From assembly GCF_001571365.1 (NCBI RefSeq), contig NZ_BCTQ01000005.1:1-64000 (forward strand): a stretch of DNA of 64,000 nucleotides, in the 5' to 3' direction. The DNA comes from Achromobacter denitrificans NBRC 15125 (GTDB lineage: Bacteria > Pseudomonadota > Gammaproteobacteria > Burkholderiales > Burkholderiaceae_B). Every line of letters starts with the position of its first letter. The stretch's first letter is position 1. The notes beneath the pieces are model-generated. The model had not been told where the DNA came from, did not search any database, and worked only from the letters and a program-made list of their open reading frames with translations. A program made the translations under genes and the position numbers. This document shows, piece by piece, positions 1-8,553 of this stretch.

Positions 1-528
1 GCCGCCGGGTCGGCGCCGGCGACGGCCGCGGCGGCGCCCGCCGCGCCCGGCGCCGCCAATGCAGCGCCCAATGTCGCGGCGAATTCAATGGCCAACGCAA
101 TGGCAAATGCCGCGCCGAGTCCAGGCAGCAGTTCGGCGGCAAACCCGACGGCAAGTTCCACGGCTTCAACAGCCGGCGCCGCCGCCCGCATCAGCGGCCG
201 GGCCCGCATCGCCGATGCGCTGCGCGGCCAGGTCCAGGCCACCGATACCGTGTTCATTCTGGCGCGGCCGGAGAGCGGTTCGCGCATGCCGCTGGCCATC
301 CTGCAGATGCGGGTGGGCGACCTGCCCCGGGACTTCGTGCTGGACGACAGCAGCGCGATGTCGCCCGACGCGACCCTGTCGCGCGCCGGCGGCAAGATGC
401 GGGTGGAAATCCGCATCAGCCGCTCGGGCACGGCGGCCGCCCGGCCGGGAGACCTGGGCGGCACGCTGACCGGCATCGGCATCCAGTCCGACGGGCTGGA
501 ACTGGTGGCCGATACGGTGGTGCGCTAG
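1..528 (+). CDS. ccmI: CcmI/CycH-like cytochrome c biogenesis protein, C-terminal part (5' end outside window)
   Basis: The open frame enters from the left edge, so only about 175 C-terminal residues are seen. The first ~60 residues are a low-complexity Ala/Asn/Ser/Pro linker. They are followed by a compact domain starting at ISGRARIAD with DTVFILARPESG and RMPLAILQMRV. This matches the periplasmic C-terminal domain of CcmI/CycH, which in this family presents apocytochrome c to the haem lyase CcmF/CcmH. A TPR-containing N-terminal part would lie upstream. It ends 4 bases before the convergent end of the molybdoenzyme gene. Sited beside nitrite and tetrathionate respiration genes, it fits a cytochrome maturation role. 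The identification rests on remembered family sequence. Confidence 0.72.
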   Translation, partial: AAGSAPATAAAAPAAPGAANAAPNVAANSMANAMANAAPSPGSSSAANPTASSTASTAGAAARISGRARIADALRGQVQATDTVFILARPESGSRMPLAILQMRVGDLPRDFVLDDSSAMSPDATLSRAGGKMRVEIRISRSGTAAARPGDLGGTLTGIGIQSDGLELVADTVVR

Positions 529-532
529 GGCC

Positions 533-3500
533 TCAGGCGCGCTCGATGCGCGCCGGCAGGCCCTGGCGCACGGCCGCGCCCGACACCCAGTCGATCCACA
601 CGTTGGCGTGCTCGCCGCGCGTAGCGTCGCCAAAGCCCAGGTCGTTCAGGTTGACGCCCGCCGACAGCGCCGGGTCGTGCGGCATGGACTTGCCGTCCAC
701 GACGTGGGCGCGCGCGCCCAGCTCGGTGTGCCCATAGCCGTGCTCGATGCCGACCGCGCCAGGCTGGATGCCGTCGCGCAGCAGCGCCAGCCCCGTCACC
801 GCGCCGCCCGGCGTCACGATGCGCACCGCGTCGCCGTTGCGTATGCCCAGCCGCTCGGCGTCCTGGCGGTTGATCGACACCGGGTTGTGCGGATGCACCT
901 GGCGCAGGCGGTTCACGCCGATCGACATGGAGCTCATGAGATTGGACTTGAACGCGCTGAGCAGGAACGGGTAGTCCTGCTTGCCGTACTCGGCGCGCAC
1001 GTCGCGGCCATCGGCCAGGCGCGGCGGATACCAGGTCGGGCAGCCGCTGTAGCGCTCGCCGGTCATGGAGTGGCGATAGCCCGCCAGTTCCTCGCTCCAG
1101 ATCTGCAAGGGCTTGGCGTAGGCCATGCGCAGGCGGCGCTTCTCGCCTTCTCCGGCCCAGGCATCCTCCATCTTGTCGAAACGGCCGCCGCGGCTCATCA
1201 GCATCGCCACCTGGCGCCATTCGCCGGGCTTGAGCTTCTGCCGCAGCAGATCGCCATAGCGGTCCACGCCGGTCAGCGCCATGTCGTCGTCGCTGGCCTC
1301 GGGCACCGGCTTGCCGGCCGCGAACGCGATATTGGCCATGCCGCGCAGGAAGAAATCCTCGGGCGTGTCCAGCGCATACTTGGCGCCGTCCTTGTCCGAG
1401 ATGGCGCCGGCGCCGAAGCCCGGCATGCCCAGCCGCTTGGCGCAGGCGATCAGGAAGGTTTCCAGGCAGACCGGCTCGCCCGTCGCGGTGCGCGCCACGC
1501 GCGGCTGCACGGCGGGCCAGCGCACGGTGGACGCCTTCACCAGCACGTCGGCCCACGGCGCCGACACGCCCCAGCTTTCGTAGGTCACGGTGTCCGGCAC
1601 GATGTAGTCGGCCAGCGCGTTGGTCTCATTGATGAACGCGTTGATCGACACCGACAGCGGCAGCACGCGCGGATCTTTCAGCTTGTCGAACGCGACGTTC
1701 TTGAAGCCGGCGATGCCGTACACCGGGTTGCTCATGTGGTTGAACCAGACCTTGGCGCGATATGGATAGCCCGCCAGCGCGGAGGCCAGCATCTCGGAGC
1801 TGAGCCCGCCGGTGGCCGGGTACCAGGGCGCGTCCGCCGGATAGACGGGCTGGCCGGCGGCCTTCTTGCGCTTGAACTCGCTGGACTTCTCGTAGGGAAA
1901 GCGGTTGCGCGACAGGGACACGCCCTTGGGCGTGGCGCGATTGGCGAAGCCGGCGATGTTGTAGCGCGGCCCCGGGCCGTACGGCGGGAACGGACCGGCG
2001 TCCAGCAACAGGCCGCCTTCCACGTTGAGGTTGCCCACCAGCGTGTTCAGCATGGCGATGGCGTAGGTGGTGTAGAAGCCCGCGCCGCTCATCGTGCCGC
2101 CATGCGAGTCGGCCACGGCGCGCTTGCCGTAGCTGGTGAAGCGTTCCGCCAACGATGCAATCTTGTCGGCGGGCACGCCGCAAAGCTCGGCGTATTCGTC
2201 CAGGGTTTTGCGCCGGGCTTCTTCGCGCAGCAGCGATAGCGAAGAACGCACGCGCAGCGACTGCGGCGCGCCATCCATGCCGGGCGCGGCCACGGCCTCG
2301 TCAACGAAGAGCGTGGCGGGGCTGGCGGAAGTGTGCGGGGCCAGCGTGCCGTCTTCCTGGCGCACGACGTAGACATCTTCCCATTTCTCGCCGGCGTCCG
2401 CCGGACGCGGCCAGCCCAGGTCCGCGCCGCGCAGGAAACTGCCGTGGCGCGGATGGCCCGCTTCGGCTATGACGAGATGGGTGGCGTTGGTCCAGGCCGT
2501 CTCGCCGGCCGCCTGCATCGCGGCCGGGCCGGCCTGCGACAGCATGCGGGCATCGAAGCGCTCGTTATCCAGGATCCAGCGAAGCAGGCCCATGACCAGC
2601 GAAAGATCGCTGGCGGGGTTGACCGGCAGCCACTCGTTGCCCGATCCGGCCGACAGGCTGGAGGACGCGGGCAGCACGGGCGAGACGACCACGTAGGAAA
2701 AGCCGTTTTCCTCGGGCCGCACGCGGGCCTCGGCCAGTTGGCGGGCCTGGCGCTGGAACGGGTTGCCGGACTGCGCCGGCGAGGTGCCGATGAACAGGCC
2801 GAAGCGCGCATTGTCCCAGTCGGGCTTGCCGTGCGGCATGCCCTTCAAGTCGCCGAAGGCGGCGCCCGTGCCCACGCGGAAGCTCTGGCCGCAATAGGAG
2901 CCGTGGTTGCTGACGTTGACCGTGCCGAACGACTGCCCGGCAAAGCGCTGGATTAGCGGCGTCCGGCCTTCGTTGGCGGATTCGGTGAACAAAAACTGGT
3001 TGACCTTGGCGCCATACTCCGGATTCCGCGGGTCCAGCGGAGTTTCGCGATCGAACAGCGCGCGCAGCCCTTCCACATGGCCTTCGCCGAACAGGTCGCC
3101 GCCTTCGCAGACTTCCTGCACCAGCTGTTCAAAGGAGATCGTCTGCCACTTGCCTTCGCCGCGCCCGCCCACCCGCTTCAACGGCTGCAGCACGCGGAAT
3201 GGGCTGTGCATCTGCTCCAGCATGGACGAACCCCGAGCGCACGACGTGGCGCGCCCTTCCAGGCCGTTGTCGCCGCCCAACTGCGCATAGACGTCGCGCA
3301 CCGGCAGGTCCATCGCGGCCGGCCGGGTCGTGGCCAGGGGATGATAAGGGTTGCCCGCCACTCGCAGGATGCGGTTTTCCTTCGTGTCCACGCGCAGCCG
3401 CACGCCGCACTGGGTCCAGCAGCCCAGGCAGCTCGACGGGCTGACGGTCTGGCCCGGCTGCGCGCTGAGCACGCCGGTCAGGGGATCGATGCGGAATTCC

Positions 3501-3733
3501 GGGGTCAGCGAATTGCCGCGCACGGCGTGCGCGGTCGGCACGCCGGCCGTGCCCTGCGCCAGGCCCTTGACCGCGCGCACCGCGGTTTCGCCATAACCAG
3601 CCGCGAAAGCCGCCATGCCGCCGGCCACCAGGCCGCCGCGCACCATCAGCTTGCGCCGCGCCTCATCGCGCGGCAGGTCCGGCGCGTCCTCGCCCGGCGC
3701 GCCGGGCTTATCGTCTTTGTGCTGCTTGTCCAT
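533..3733 (-). CDS. ttrA: Tetrathionate reductase-type molybdopterin catalytic subunit
   Basis: A 1066-residue molybdopterin oxidoreductase, close to the usual length of TtrA. A Tat-type signal (ARRKLMVRGG, twin Arg 26-27, then a hydrophobic stretch) predicts export of the folded enzyme. C102, C105 and C109 of SCLGCWTQC begin the N-terminal [4Fe-4S] motif, and the Cys in NHGSYCGQSF near residue 280 is the likely Mo ligand. It is third in the operon order B-C-A, as in the Salmonella ttr operon. TtrA would reduce tetrathionate to thiosulfate with quinol electrons. Related enzymes (arsenate and selenate reductases of the same branch) share these motifs, so the substrate is inferred. The start has GGAAGAG upstream. 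Confidence 0.7.
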   Translation of the reverse strand: MDKQHKDDKPGAPGEDAPDLPRDEARRKLMVRGGLVAGGMAAFAAGYGETAVRAVKGLAQGTAGVPTAHAVRGNSLTPEFRIDPLTGVLSAQPGQTVSPSSCLGCWTQCGVRLRVDTKENRILRVAGNPYHPLATTRPAAMDLPVRDVYAQLGGDNGLEGRATSCARGSSMLEQMHSPFRVLQPLKRVGGRGEGKWQTISFEQLVQEVCEGGDLFGEGHVEGLRALFDRETPLDPRNPEYGAKVNQFLFTESANEGRTPLIQRFAGQSFGTVNVSNHGSYCGQSFRVGTGAAFGDLKGMPHGKPDWDNARFGLFIGTSPAQSGNPFQRQARQLAEARVRPEENGFSYVVVSPVLPASSSLSAGSGNEWLPVNPASDLSLVMGLLRWILDNERFDARMLSQAGPAAMQAAGETAWTNATHLVIAEAGHPRHGSFLRGADLGWPRPADAGEKWEDVYVVRQEDGTLAPHTSASPATLFVDEAVAAPGMDGAPQSLRVRSSLSLLREEARRKTLDEYAELCGVPADKIASLAERFTSYGKRAVADSHGGTMSGAGFYTTYAIAMLNTLVGNLNVEGGLLLDAGPFPPYGPGPRYNIAGFANRATPKGVSLSRNRFPYEKSSEFKRKKAAGQPVYPADAPWYPATGGLSSEMLASALAGYPYRAKVWFNHMSNPVYGIAGFKNVAFDKLKDPRVLPLSVSINAFINETNALADYIVPDTVTYESWGVSAPWADVLVKASTVRWPAVQPRVARTATGEPVCLETFLIACAKRLGMPGFGAGAISDKDGAKYALDTPEDFFLRGMANIAFAAGKPVPEASDDDMALTGVDRYGDLLRQKLKPGEWRQVAMLMSRGGRFDKMEDAWAGEGEKRRLRMAYAKPLQIWSEELAGYRHSMTGERYSGCPTWYPPRLADGRDVRAEYGKQDYPFLLSAFKSNLMSSMSIGVNRLRQVHPHNPVSINRQDAERLGIRNGDAVRIVTPGGAVTGLALLRDGIQPGAVGIEHGYGHTELGARAHVVDGKSMPHDPALSAGVNLNDLGFGDATRGEHANVWIDWVSGAAVRQGLPARIERA

Positions 3734-3772
3734 TAGGTTCTCTTCCGAATTCGTTTGCTTCTTGCGGCGGCC

Positions 3773-4807
3773 TCAGGCCGCCACGCTCCGCGCGCTCGCG
3801 GGAAATCGCTCCAGGGCGTAGGTCACGGCGGCGACCAGCGCCACGCACAGGCCCAGCACGCCCACCATGCCGAGCAGGCCGTCGCTGCCCCAGGGCATGT
3901 CGTACAGGTAGAGGCCGGCGCCGTACTTGGGCACGCCCTGCACGCTCATGAACACGACCCAGCGGAAGATCCAGGCGGCGGCCAGCATGGTCAGCGCCAG
4001 CGCGGCCGACGGCAGCGGCGCGGCCAGCGCCCGCGCCGGACGCTGCAGCAGCCCGATGATGCAGAAGCCCGTGATGACCGCGCCCGCCAGGCTGACGCGC
4101 CAGATCGGGAATTCCGCGAAGAGGCGCAGGGCCGCGTTGAAGGACGGGTCCATGCCCAGCATCCCCAACAGGGCCCAGGCGCCGGCGCCCAACGCCATCA
4201 AGACCACCGCGCCCAGGCTCAGGCGGCGCAGCAACTCCACCGGCACCGCCCGCATGCCGCCGGGCAGCCAACGGCCCACCAGGAACATGCCGCCGAGCGC
4301 GGCCAGCCAGGCCGTCAGCGCGAAGTTCAACGGCAGGAACGGCGTGTGCCACAGCGGACGCGAGCGCAGCACCATGACCTCGGCGCCGGTGTAGACCAGG
4401 ATGGACAGCGCCGAAACAGCCAGCGCCGCCCCGACCAGGCGCATCAGGCCGACGCGGCCCCACCACCAGACGGCGCAGAACAACAAGGCCAGGGTCACGA
4501 ACACGGGCAGCAGCACGGCGCCCAGCGACATCCACGACCAGGGCGTGAAGTGCGCATAGAAATGCCAGAAGCGCCCGGGCTGGTGCAGGTCGGCCAGGAG
4601 CGAGACCGGCGCGGCGATGGCGCTGACCGCGAGCACGGCCACGGCGCAAGGCAACAGCCGGCGCGCGGACGAACCCGCGCGCCCGAAGGCCGCGAACGCG
4701 GCGGTCAGCGCCGTGGTGGCGCTGATGCCGATGAGAAAGAAGTACTGCACGGCCCAAGGCAGCCAGGCGGCGTCATAGACCGGCGTGAGCAATTCCGAAA
4801 TCTGCAT
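3773..4807 (-). CDS. ttrC: Tetrathionate reductase membrane anchor, NrfD/TtrC type
   Basis: A 344-residue polytopic membrane protein with about nine hydrophobic segments. The first one (LPWAVQYFFLIGISATTAL) is typical of the NrfD/PsrC family, as is the following PVSLLADLHQPGRFW. These subunits oxidise menaquinol or ubiquinol and pass electrons to the iron-sulfur subunit. It sits between the ferredoxin-like gene (19 bases upstream) and the molybdoenzyme gene (39 bases downstream), all on the minus strand. The start has a GGGGATATCC ribosome-binding region. Its identity as TtrC rather than another NrfD-like anchor rests on the B-C-A gene order. Confidence 0.7.
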   Translation of the reverse strand: MQISELLTPVYDAAWLPWAVQYFFLIGISATTALTAAFAAFGRAGSSARRLLPCAVAVLAVSAIAAPVSLLADLHQPGRFWHFYAHFTPWSWMSLGAVLLPVFVTLALLFCAVWWWGRVGLMRLVGAALAVSALSILVYTGAEVMVLRSRPLWHTPFLPLNFALTAWLAALGGMFLVGRWLPGGMRAVPVELLRRLSLGAVVLMALGAGAWALLGMLGMDPSFNAALRLFAEFPIWRVSLAGAVITGFCIIGLLQRPARALAAPLPSAALALTMLAAAWIFRWVVFMSVQGVPKYGAGLYLYDMPWGSDGLLGMVGVLGLCVALVAAVTYALERFPASARSVAA

Positions 4808-4826
4808 GGATATCCCCTTCGATGGC

Positions 4827-5597
4827 TTAGTGCGCGCCGGCCAGCCTCACGCCGGCCTGGCCGTCGACCTGGTGGACGAACGCATCCGGCAGGCCGATGT
4901 AATAGACGTGGGGATCGGTCTTCATTTCGGGCTTGAGCACCTTGATGTCGGCCTTGTGCTCGGCCAGCAGCTGGGAGATGGCGCTGTCGGGGTCGTTCAG
5001 GTCGCCGATGACGCGCGCGCCGCCAACGCAGCTTTCCACGCAGGCCGGCAGCAGGCCCGCCTCCAGCCGGTGCTCGCAGAACGTGCACTTGTCCGCGGTC
5101 TGGGTTTCGTGGTTGATGAAGCGGGCGTCGTAGGGACAGGCCTGCACGCAATACGCGCAGCCGACGCAGCGTTCGTTGTCCACCAGCACGATGCCGTCCT
5201 CGCGCTGGAAGGTGGCCTGCACCGGGCAGACCGGCACGCAGGGCGGGTTGTCGCAGTGGTTGCACAGGCGCGGCAGCATCACCATGGAGGCCGGGCCGCC
5301 GGTGTCGGGCGCGACTTCGTATTGCAGGACGGTGGTGCGGAACTGCCCGATCGGGGGCAGGTTCTCCATGGAACAGCTGACCGTACAGGATTGGCAGCCG
5401 ATACATTTGCGCATGTCGACCACCATGCCGTAGCGCTTGCCCGCCATGCCGGGGCGGCGCGGCGGCTGGCCGTTGAGGCCGGCGGCCTCGGCACGGATGG
5501 GAATGACGGTGGCCGCGGCCCCCAGCCCAAGCAGTCCTTTCAGGAAGCCACGTTTACCCGGCAAAGGCGTTTCCGGGGGGCTGGCGGGGGTATGCAT
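4827..5597 (-). CDS. ttrB: Tetrathionate reductase iron-sulfur subunit
   Basis: Electron-transfer subunit with four cysteine groups for four [4Fe-4S] clusters: CIGCQSC, CNHCDNPPC, CVGCAYC and CTFC followed by a distant Cys. The N-terminus carries a Tat-like signal (KRGFLKGLLGLGAAA), as in other TtrB/PsrB-type subunits, so it is exported with the catalytic subunit. I chose the ATG at 5597 (256 residues) over the in-frame ATG at 5618 because a GGAG sits 7-8 bases before it, while the 5618 codon has no such site. First gene of the operon, with an FNR-type box about 70 bases upstream. Confidence 0.72.
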   Translation of the reverse strand: MHTPASPPETPLPGKRGFLKGLLGLGAAATVIPIRAEAAGLNGQPPRRPGMAGKRYGMVVDMRKCIGCQSCTVSCSMENLPPIGQFRTTVLQYEVAPDTGGPASMVMLPRLCNHCDNPPCVPVCPVQATFQREDGIVLVDNERCVGCAYCVQACPYDARFINHETQTADKCTFCEHRLEAGLLPACVESCVGGARVIGDLNDPDSAISQLLAEHKADIKVLKPEMKTDPHVYYIGLPDAFVHQVDGQAGVRLAGAH

Positions 5598-5662
5598 AAA
5601 ACGGTCTCCAAGCGACATAGGTGTTACAGGAATTAACTTATCACCTGGAGTTATATAGACAC

Positions 5663-5676
5663 TTGATATGCATCAA
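5663..5676. promoter_or_regulatory. Perfect FNR/ANR-type box upstream of ttrBCA
   Basis: TTGAT-ATGC-ATCAA is an exact match to the FNR consensus TTGATnnnnATCAA, and the four central bases make the whole 14-mer self-complementary. It lies about 72 bases before the ttrB start. A minus-strand TAAGTT at 5640-5635 sits at the distance expected of a -10 element in a class II FNR promoter (box centre near -41.5). Activation of ttrBCA under oxygen limitation is inferred. Confidence 0.78.
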
Positions 5677-5725
5677 CCGGGGACGGATTATCCGGGTTTT
5701 CCCCTCCTTTGGCGGCCGCCGGCCC

Positions 5726-6265
5726 TCAGTCCCGCAGCGTGAGCGCCCGGCTCCAGGCGGCCAGCTTCTGCTCGAACGAAACCGCCGCGTGCGCGGGGCT
5801 GGTCGACGGCAGGTCGACGTATTCCAGGCTGGCGGCGAGGCCGGGCAGCACGTGGCGCCGGTAGAGGGAAGCGGCCTTGCCGCCGTTGAAGCACACGCGG
5901 ACGATGGCCGGGTGGCGTTCCAGGAATGCGGCGAAATCGTTGGCGACCAGGGTGTCGCCGCGGATGTCGGCATCCAGGCTGCCGGGGCGCTCGCAGGCTT
6001 GCAGCACGTCCCAGAGGGCAACGCCCGCCGCCTGCAGCGCCCGCAGGCGATCGGGGTAGTCCAGCGCGGGATCGAAGCCGTGCACGGCGGCCGCGATGGG
6101 CCAGAAGGCGTTGCGCGGGTGCGCGTAATAGCGGGCCTGCCGGAGCGAGGCCACGCCGGGCATGGAGCCCAGCACCAGGACGCGGGCGTCGGGCGCCGCC
6201 ACCGGGGCAAAGCCTCGCACCTGGTCGTTTTGCCCTGCCCGGGCCGGGTCCGCAGTGGTACGCAT
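5726..6265 (-). CDS. Hypoxanthine-DNA glycosylase (Mug/UDG superfamily)
   Basis: A 179-residue protein of the uracil-DNA glycosylase superfamily. VLVLGSMPGVASL near residue 30 is the GSMPG active-site loop typical of the family 6 hypoxanthine (deoxyinosine) glycosylases, followed by YYAHPRNAFWPI. The C-terminal LPSTSPAHA resembles the SxSPA base-flipping motif of Mug-like enzymes. These enzymes excise deaminated adenine, which arises through nitrosative damage. That is a suggestive but unproven link to the nitric oxide genes elsewhere in the window. Encoded alone, transcribed in the same direction as ttrBCA but upstream of its promoter. Confidence 0.75.
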   Translation of the reverse strand: MRTTADPARAGQNDQVRGFAPVAAPDARVLVLGSMPGVASLRQARYYAHPRNAFWPIAAAVHGFDPALDYPDRLRALQAAGVALWDVLQACERPGSLDADIRGDTLVANDFAAFLERHPAIVRVCFNGGKAASLYRRHVLPGLAASLEYVDLPSTSPAHAAVSFEQKLAAWSRALTLRD

Positions 6266-6431
6266 GGCGACAGGATACGCGAGGCGGCGCGGCCCCGCCG
6301 CCCGCCCTCCACCGTCCGATAGGTAGAACAGTGCTTATCAGCAGCAGGGACTACCGCCGCGGGCGTTGCGCCCTTATCTTCATAGTCATGACGAACGGCC
6401 CCGCAGGGGCCGCGCAACAGGAAATACGACC

Positions 6432-7295
6432 ATGAAGAAGATCCTCGGTTTGCACGCCAGCCCCCGTCCCCACTGGGTGGGCGACGGCTTTCCGGTGCGC
6501 TCGATGTTTTCGTATAACGACAAAGGCAAGAACACCAGCCCGTTCCTGCTGCTGGACTACGCCGGCCCGGCCCGCTTCGAGCCTGCCGACCACCCGCGCG
6601 GCGTCGGCCAGCATCCGCACCGCGGCTTCGAGACCGTGACCATCGTCTACAGCGGCGAAGTCGAGCACCGCGACTCCACCGGCAACGGCGGCGTCATCGG
6701 GCCCGGCGACGTGCAATGGATGACGGCGGCCTCGGGCATCCTGCACGAGGAATTCCATTCCCACGAATTCACCCGCAAGGGCGGAGACCTGGAAATGGTG
6801 CAGCTGTGGGTCAACCTGCCCGCCAAGGACAAGATGGCGCCGGCCGGCTACCAGGGCATCCTCGACGCGGACATCCCGGCGGTGGCGCTGCCGGACGACG
6901 CGGGCACCTTGCGCGTGATCGCGGGCAACTATGCCGGCAACGCCGGACCGGCTCGCACCTTCACGCCGATGGACGTGTGGGACGTGCGGCTGAAGGCCGG
7001 CAAGTCGGCGACCTTCCCCATCGCCGCGGGCCGCAACAGCATGCTGGTCGTGCTGCGCGGCACGGTGCTGGTCAACGGCGAGTCCGTCGCCCGCGACGCG
7101 CAGCTGGCGCTGTTTTCGCAGGAAGGCGAGGACATCACCGTCGAAGCCAACAACGACGCGACGTTCCTGGTGCTCAGCGGCGAGCCCATCGACGAGCCGG
7201 TCGTCGGCTACGGCCCCTTCGTGATGAACACGCAGGCCGAGATCGTCGAAGCGATCCAGGACTTCAACGCCGGCCGCTACGGCAAGATGCACTGA
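6432..7295 (+). CDS. Pirin family cupin protein
   Basis: A 287-residue bicupin of the pirin family. The metal ligands of the N-terminal cupin are visible: H61 and H63 in HPHRGFETVT, and H105 and E107 in GILHEEFHS. In characterised pirins these bind iron, and several bacterial members act as quercetin 2,3-dioxygenases or as regulators of metabolic enzymes. Start: the ATG preceding KKILGLHASPRPHW. In-frame upstream codons lack family similarity. A monocistronic unit that converges with the membrane-protein gene ending at 7343. Substrate unknown. Confidence 0.85.
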   Translation: MKKILGLHASPRPHWVGDGFPVRSMFSYNDKGKNTSPFLLLDYAGPARFEPADHPRGVGQHPHRGFETVTIVYSGEVEHRDSTGNGGVIGPGDVQWMTAASGILHEEFHSHEFTRKGGDLEMVQLWVNLPAKDKMAPAGYQGILDADIPAVALPDDAGTLRVIAGNYAGNAGPARTFTPMDVWDVRLKAGKSATFPIAAGRNSMLVVLRGTVLVNGESVARDAQLALFSQEGEDITVEANNDATFLVLSGEPIDEPVVGYGPFVMNTQAEIVEAIQDFNAGRYGKMH

Positions 7296-7318
7296 GGCAA
7301 CGGGGCCGGCCGGCCTCT

Positions 7319-7342
7319 CGTCCCGCATGGCGGGGCGGGACG
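7319..7342. terminator. Hairpin between convergent genes
   Basis: CGTCCCGC (7319-7326) pairs with GCGGGACG (7335-7342) across an 8-base loop, just after the pirin gene and against the stop codon of the opposing gene. There is no T-tract, so it is a possible processing or termination structure only. Confidence 0.35.
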
Positions 7343-7801
7343 CTAGGACCGGCCCTGTTCGTGCGCGCCCCGCCGCAAGCGGCCCAGCCTGAGGCCGTCG
7401 CGGATATTCAATCCGATCAGCGCCAGGTTGGCGGCGCCCGCCGCCAGCTCCAGCGCCTGTACGCCGTAAAACGCCCTGTCCAGCAACCCGGCCTGCGCGC
7501 GCAGCGACAGGAACACCGCCGCCGGCACAAGAATCAGCAGACCATTGATCGCGATGAAAGGCATGCGTCTGCGCTTGGCCAGCAGCAGCGGATGCCTGCC
7601 CTTGCCGCCCATCAGGAAACCGCTGGCGGCGGTCAGCATCATGACCGGCAGGAACCCCCACAGCGCATAGGCAATGGCGATCTTGACCTGAGCCACCGCC
7701 GACGCGGACAGGAACAGTTCGGACACGACCGTCGACATCCAGAATGCCGCAAGAAACAGCAGCGTCAGCATGGCGGCCGCGGCATGGATTCTATGTTTCA
7801 T
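7343..7801 (-). CDS. Small four-helix membrane protein of unknown function
   Basis: A 152-residue protein with four hydrophobic segments, starting at residues 8-28 (AAAMLTLLFLAAFWMSTVV), then near 40-60, 85-100 and 112-135. The C-terminus is basic (LRLGRLRRGAHE). No family recognised. Its ATG lies 11 bases inside the end of the upstream MarR gene, so the two are translationally coupled and share the palindromic promoter region. The pairing suggests its level is controlled by that regulator. Possible roles are a transporter accessory or envelope protein, neither supported directly. Confidence 0.65.
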   Translation of the reverse strand: MKHRIHAAAAMLTLLFLAAFWMSTVVSELFLSASAVAQVKIAIAYALWGFLPVMMLTAASGFLMGGKGRHPLLLAKRRRMPFIAINGLLILVPAAVFLSLRAQAGLLDRAFYGVQALELAAGAANLALIGLNIRDGLRLGRLRRGAHEQGRS

Positions 7802-8258
7802 GGCCTTGCTCCGGTTGCGCGGGAACGTGCGCCGCCAGCAGGCCGGCCAGCACCTTCTCCGCTGTCTCCAGCTCCGCGGCGCTGAAGCCGCCGGCCAGTT
7901 GCCGCGCGCGCTCCCTCCACCGCGCATCGATGGCGCCATAGATGCGCCGTCCCTCGTGGGTCAGCCGATACAGCGGCGAGCGCTTGTTCTGCGGATTGGG
8001 ACGGACCTCGACCAGCCGCGCCTCGGACAAGAGGTTGAGCTGTTTCTGCGCGCCTTGGCGCGTCACGCCCATGGCGGCGGCGACCTGCGGCGCGCTGAGC
8101 GGCTGCGCCGCCAGCGCCAGGGCGCCCAGCATCTGCCAGCGCGCGCTGGTCAGCGCCTCGGGCGCGACGAAGGCGTCGCCCCAGTCCAGCAGCGCGCCGT
8201 TCAGCTGAAAGAGCGTGAGGATCACGCCGGTCAGCCGTTCTTCCTTGGTCGGATTCAT
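7791..8258 (-). CDS. MarR family transcriptional regulator
   Basis: A 155-residue winged-helix protein with the MarR layout: dimerisation helices at both ends and a central recognition region (SAPQVAAAMGVTRQGAQKQL). The wing carries the PNPQNKRSPLYRLTHEGR motif. I chose the ATG at 8258 because AGGAG precedes it by about 5 bases. The longer in-frame start at 8291 falls inside the palindromic operator. The gene overlaps the membrane-protein gene and faces a 38-base palindrome, so autoregulation of this two-gene operon is likely. Ligand unknown. Confidence 0.85.
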   Translation of the reverse strand: MNPTKEERLTGVILTLFQLNGALLDWGDAFVAPEALTSARWQMLGALALAAQPLSAPQVAAAMGVTRQGAQKQLNLLSEARLVEVRPNPQNKRSPLYRLTHEGRRIYGAIDARWRERARQLAGGFSAAELETAEKVLAGLLAAHVPAQPEQGHET

Positions 8259-8284
8259 GCTCCTGCTCCCTGATCGTCCGTTAA

Positions 8285-8322
8285 TTGACAACCAGTTTCC
8301 AATAATGGAAACCGGTTGTCAA
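8285..8322. promoter_or_regulatory. 38-base near-perfect palindrome, probable MarR operator
   Basis: Arms TTGACAACCAGTTTCC (8285-8300) and GGAAACCGGTTGTCAA (8307-8322) match at 15 of 16 positions around the spacer AATAAT. It starts 26 bases upstream of the marR-like ATG. Its size and place fit an autoregulatory MarR operator. TTGACA at either tip could also serve as a -35 element. Confidence 0.7.
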
Positions 8323-8353
8323 ATTAAATTTGCGCCGGTTTTCTGCGCTCGGC

Positions 8354-8380
8354 GGATAGCCAATGCAAGCAATGGATAGC
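8354..8380. promoter_or_regulatory. Direct repeat GGATAGC with 20-base period upstream of the AraC gene
   Basis: GGATAGC occurs at 8354-8360 and 8374-8380 with CAATG between and before the second copy. Direct repeats two helical turns apart are typical of AraC/XylS sites. The link to the regulator starting at 8554 is inferred from position only. Confidence 0.3.
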
Positions 8381-8553
8381 TCTCCCGGTCCCGGGACGGG
8401 TTTTCCACCAGTCCGCCAGGTCCGGCGCAGCTTTACTATCAAAGCCTTCTAGGCCCCGGCGACCGGCGGCCGCCACCCCGTCGCTGACGCTGGCATCCTG
8501 GGACTCTGGCGGCGCGCCGGGGAAGACCGGAATACCCGCAAGGAGCCCCAGCC

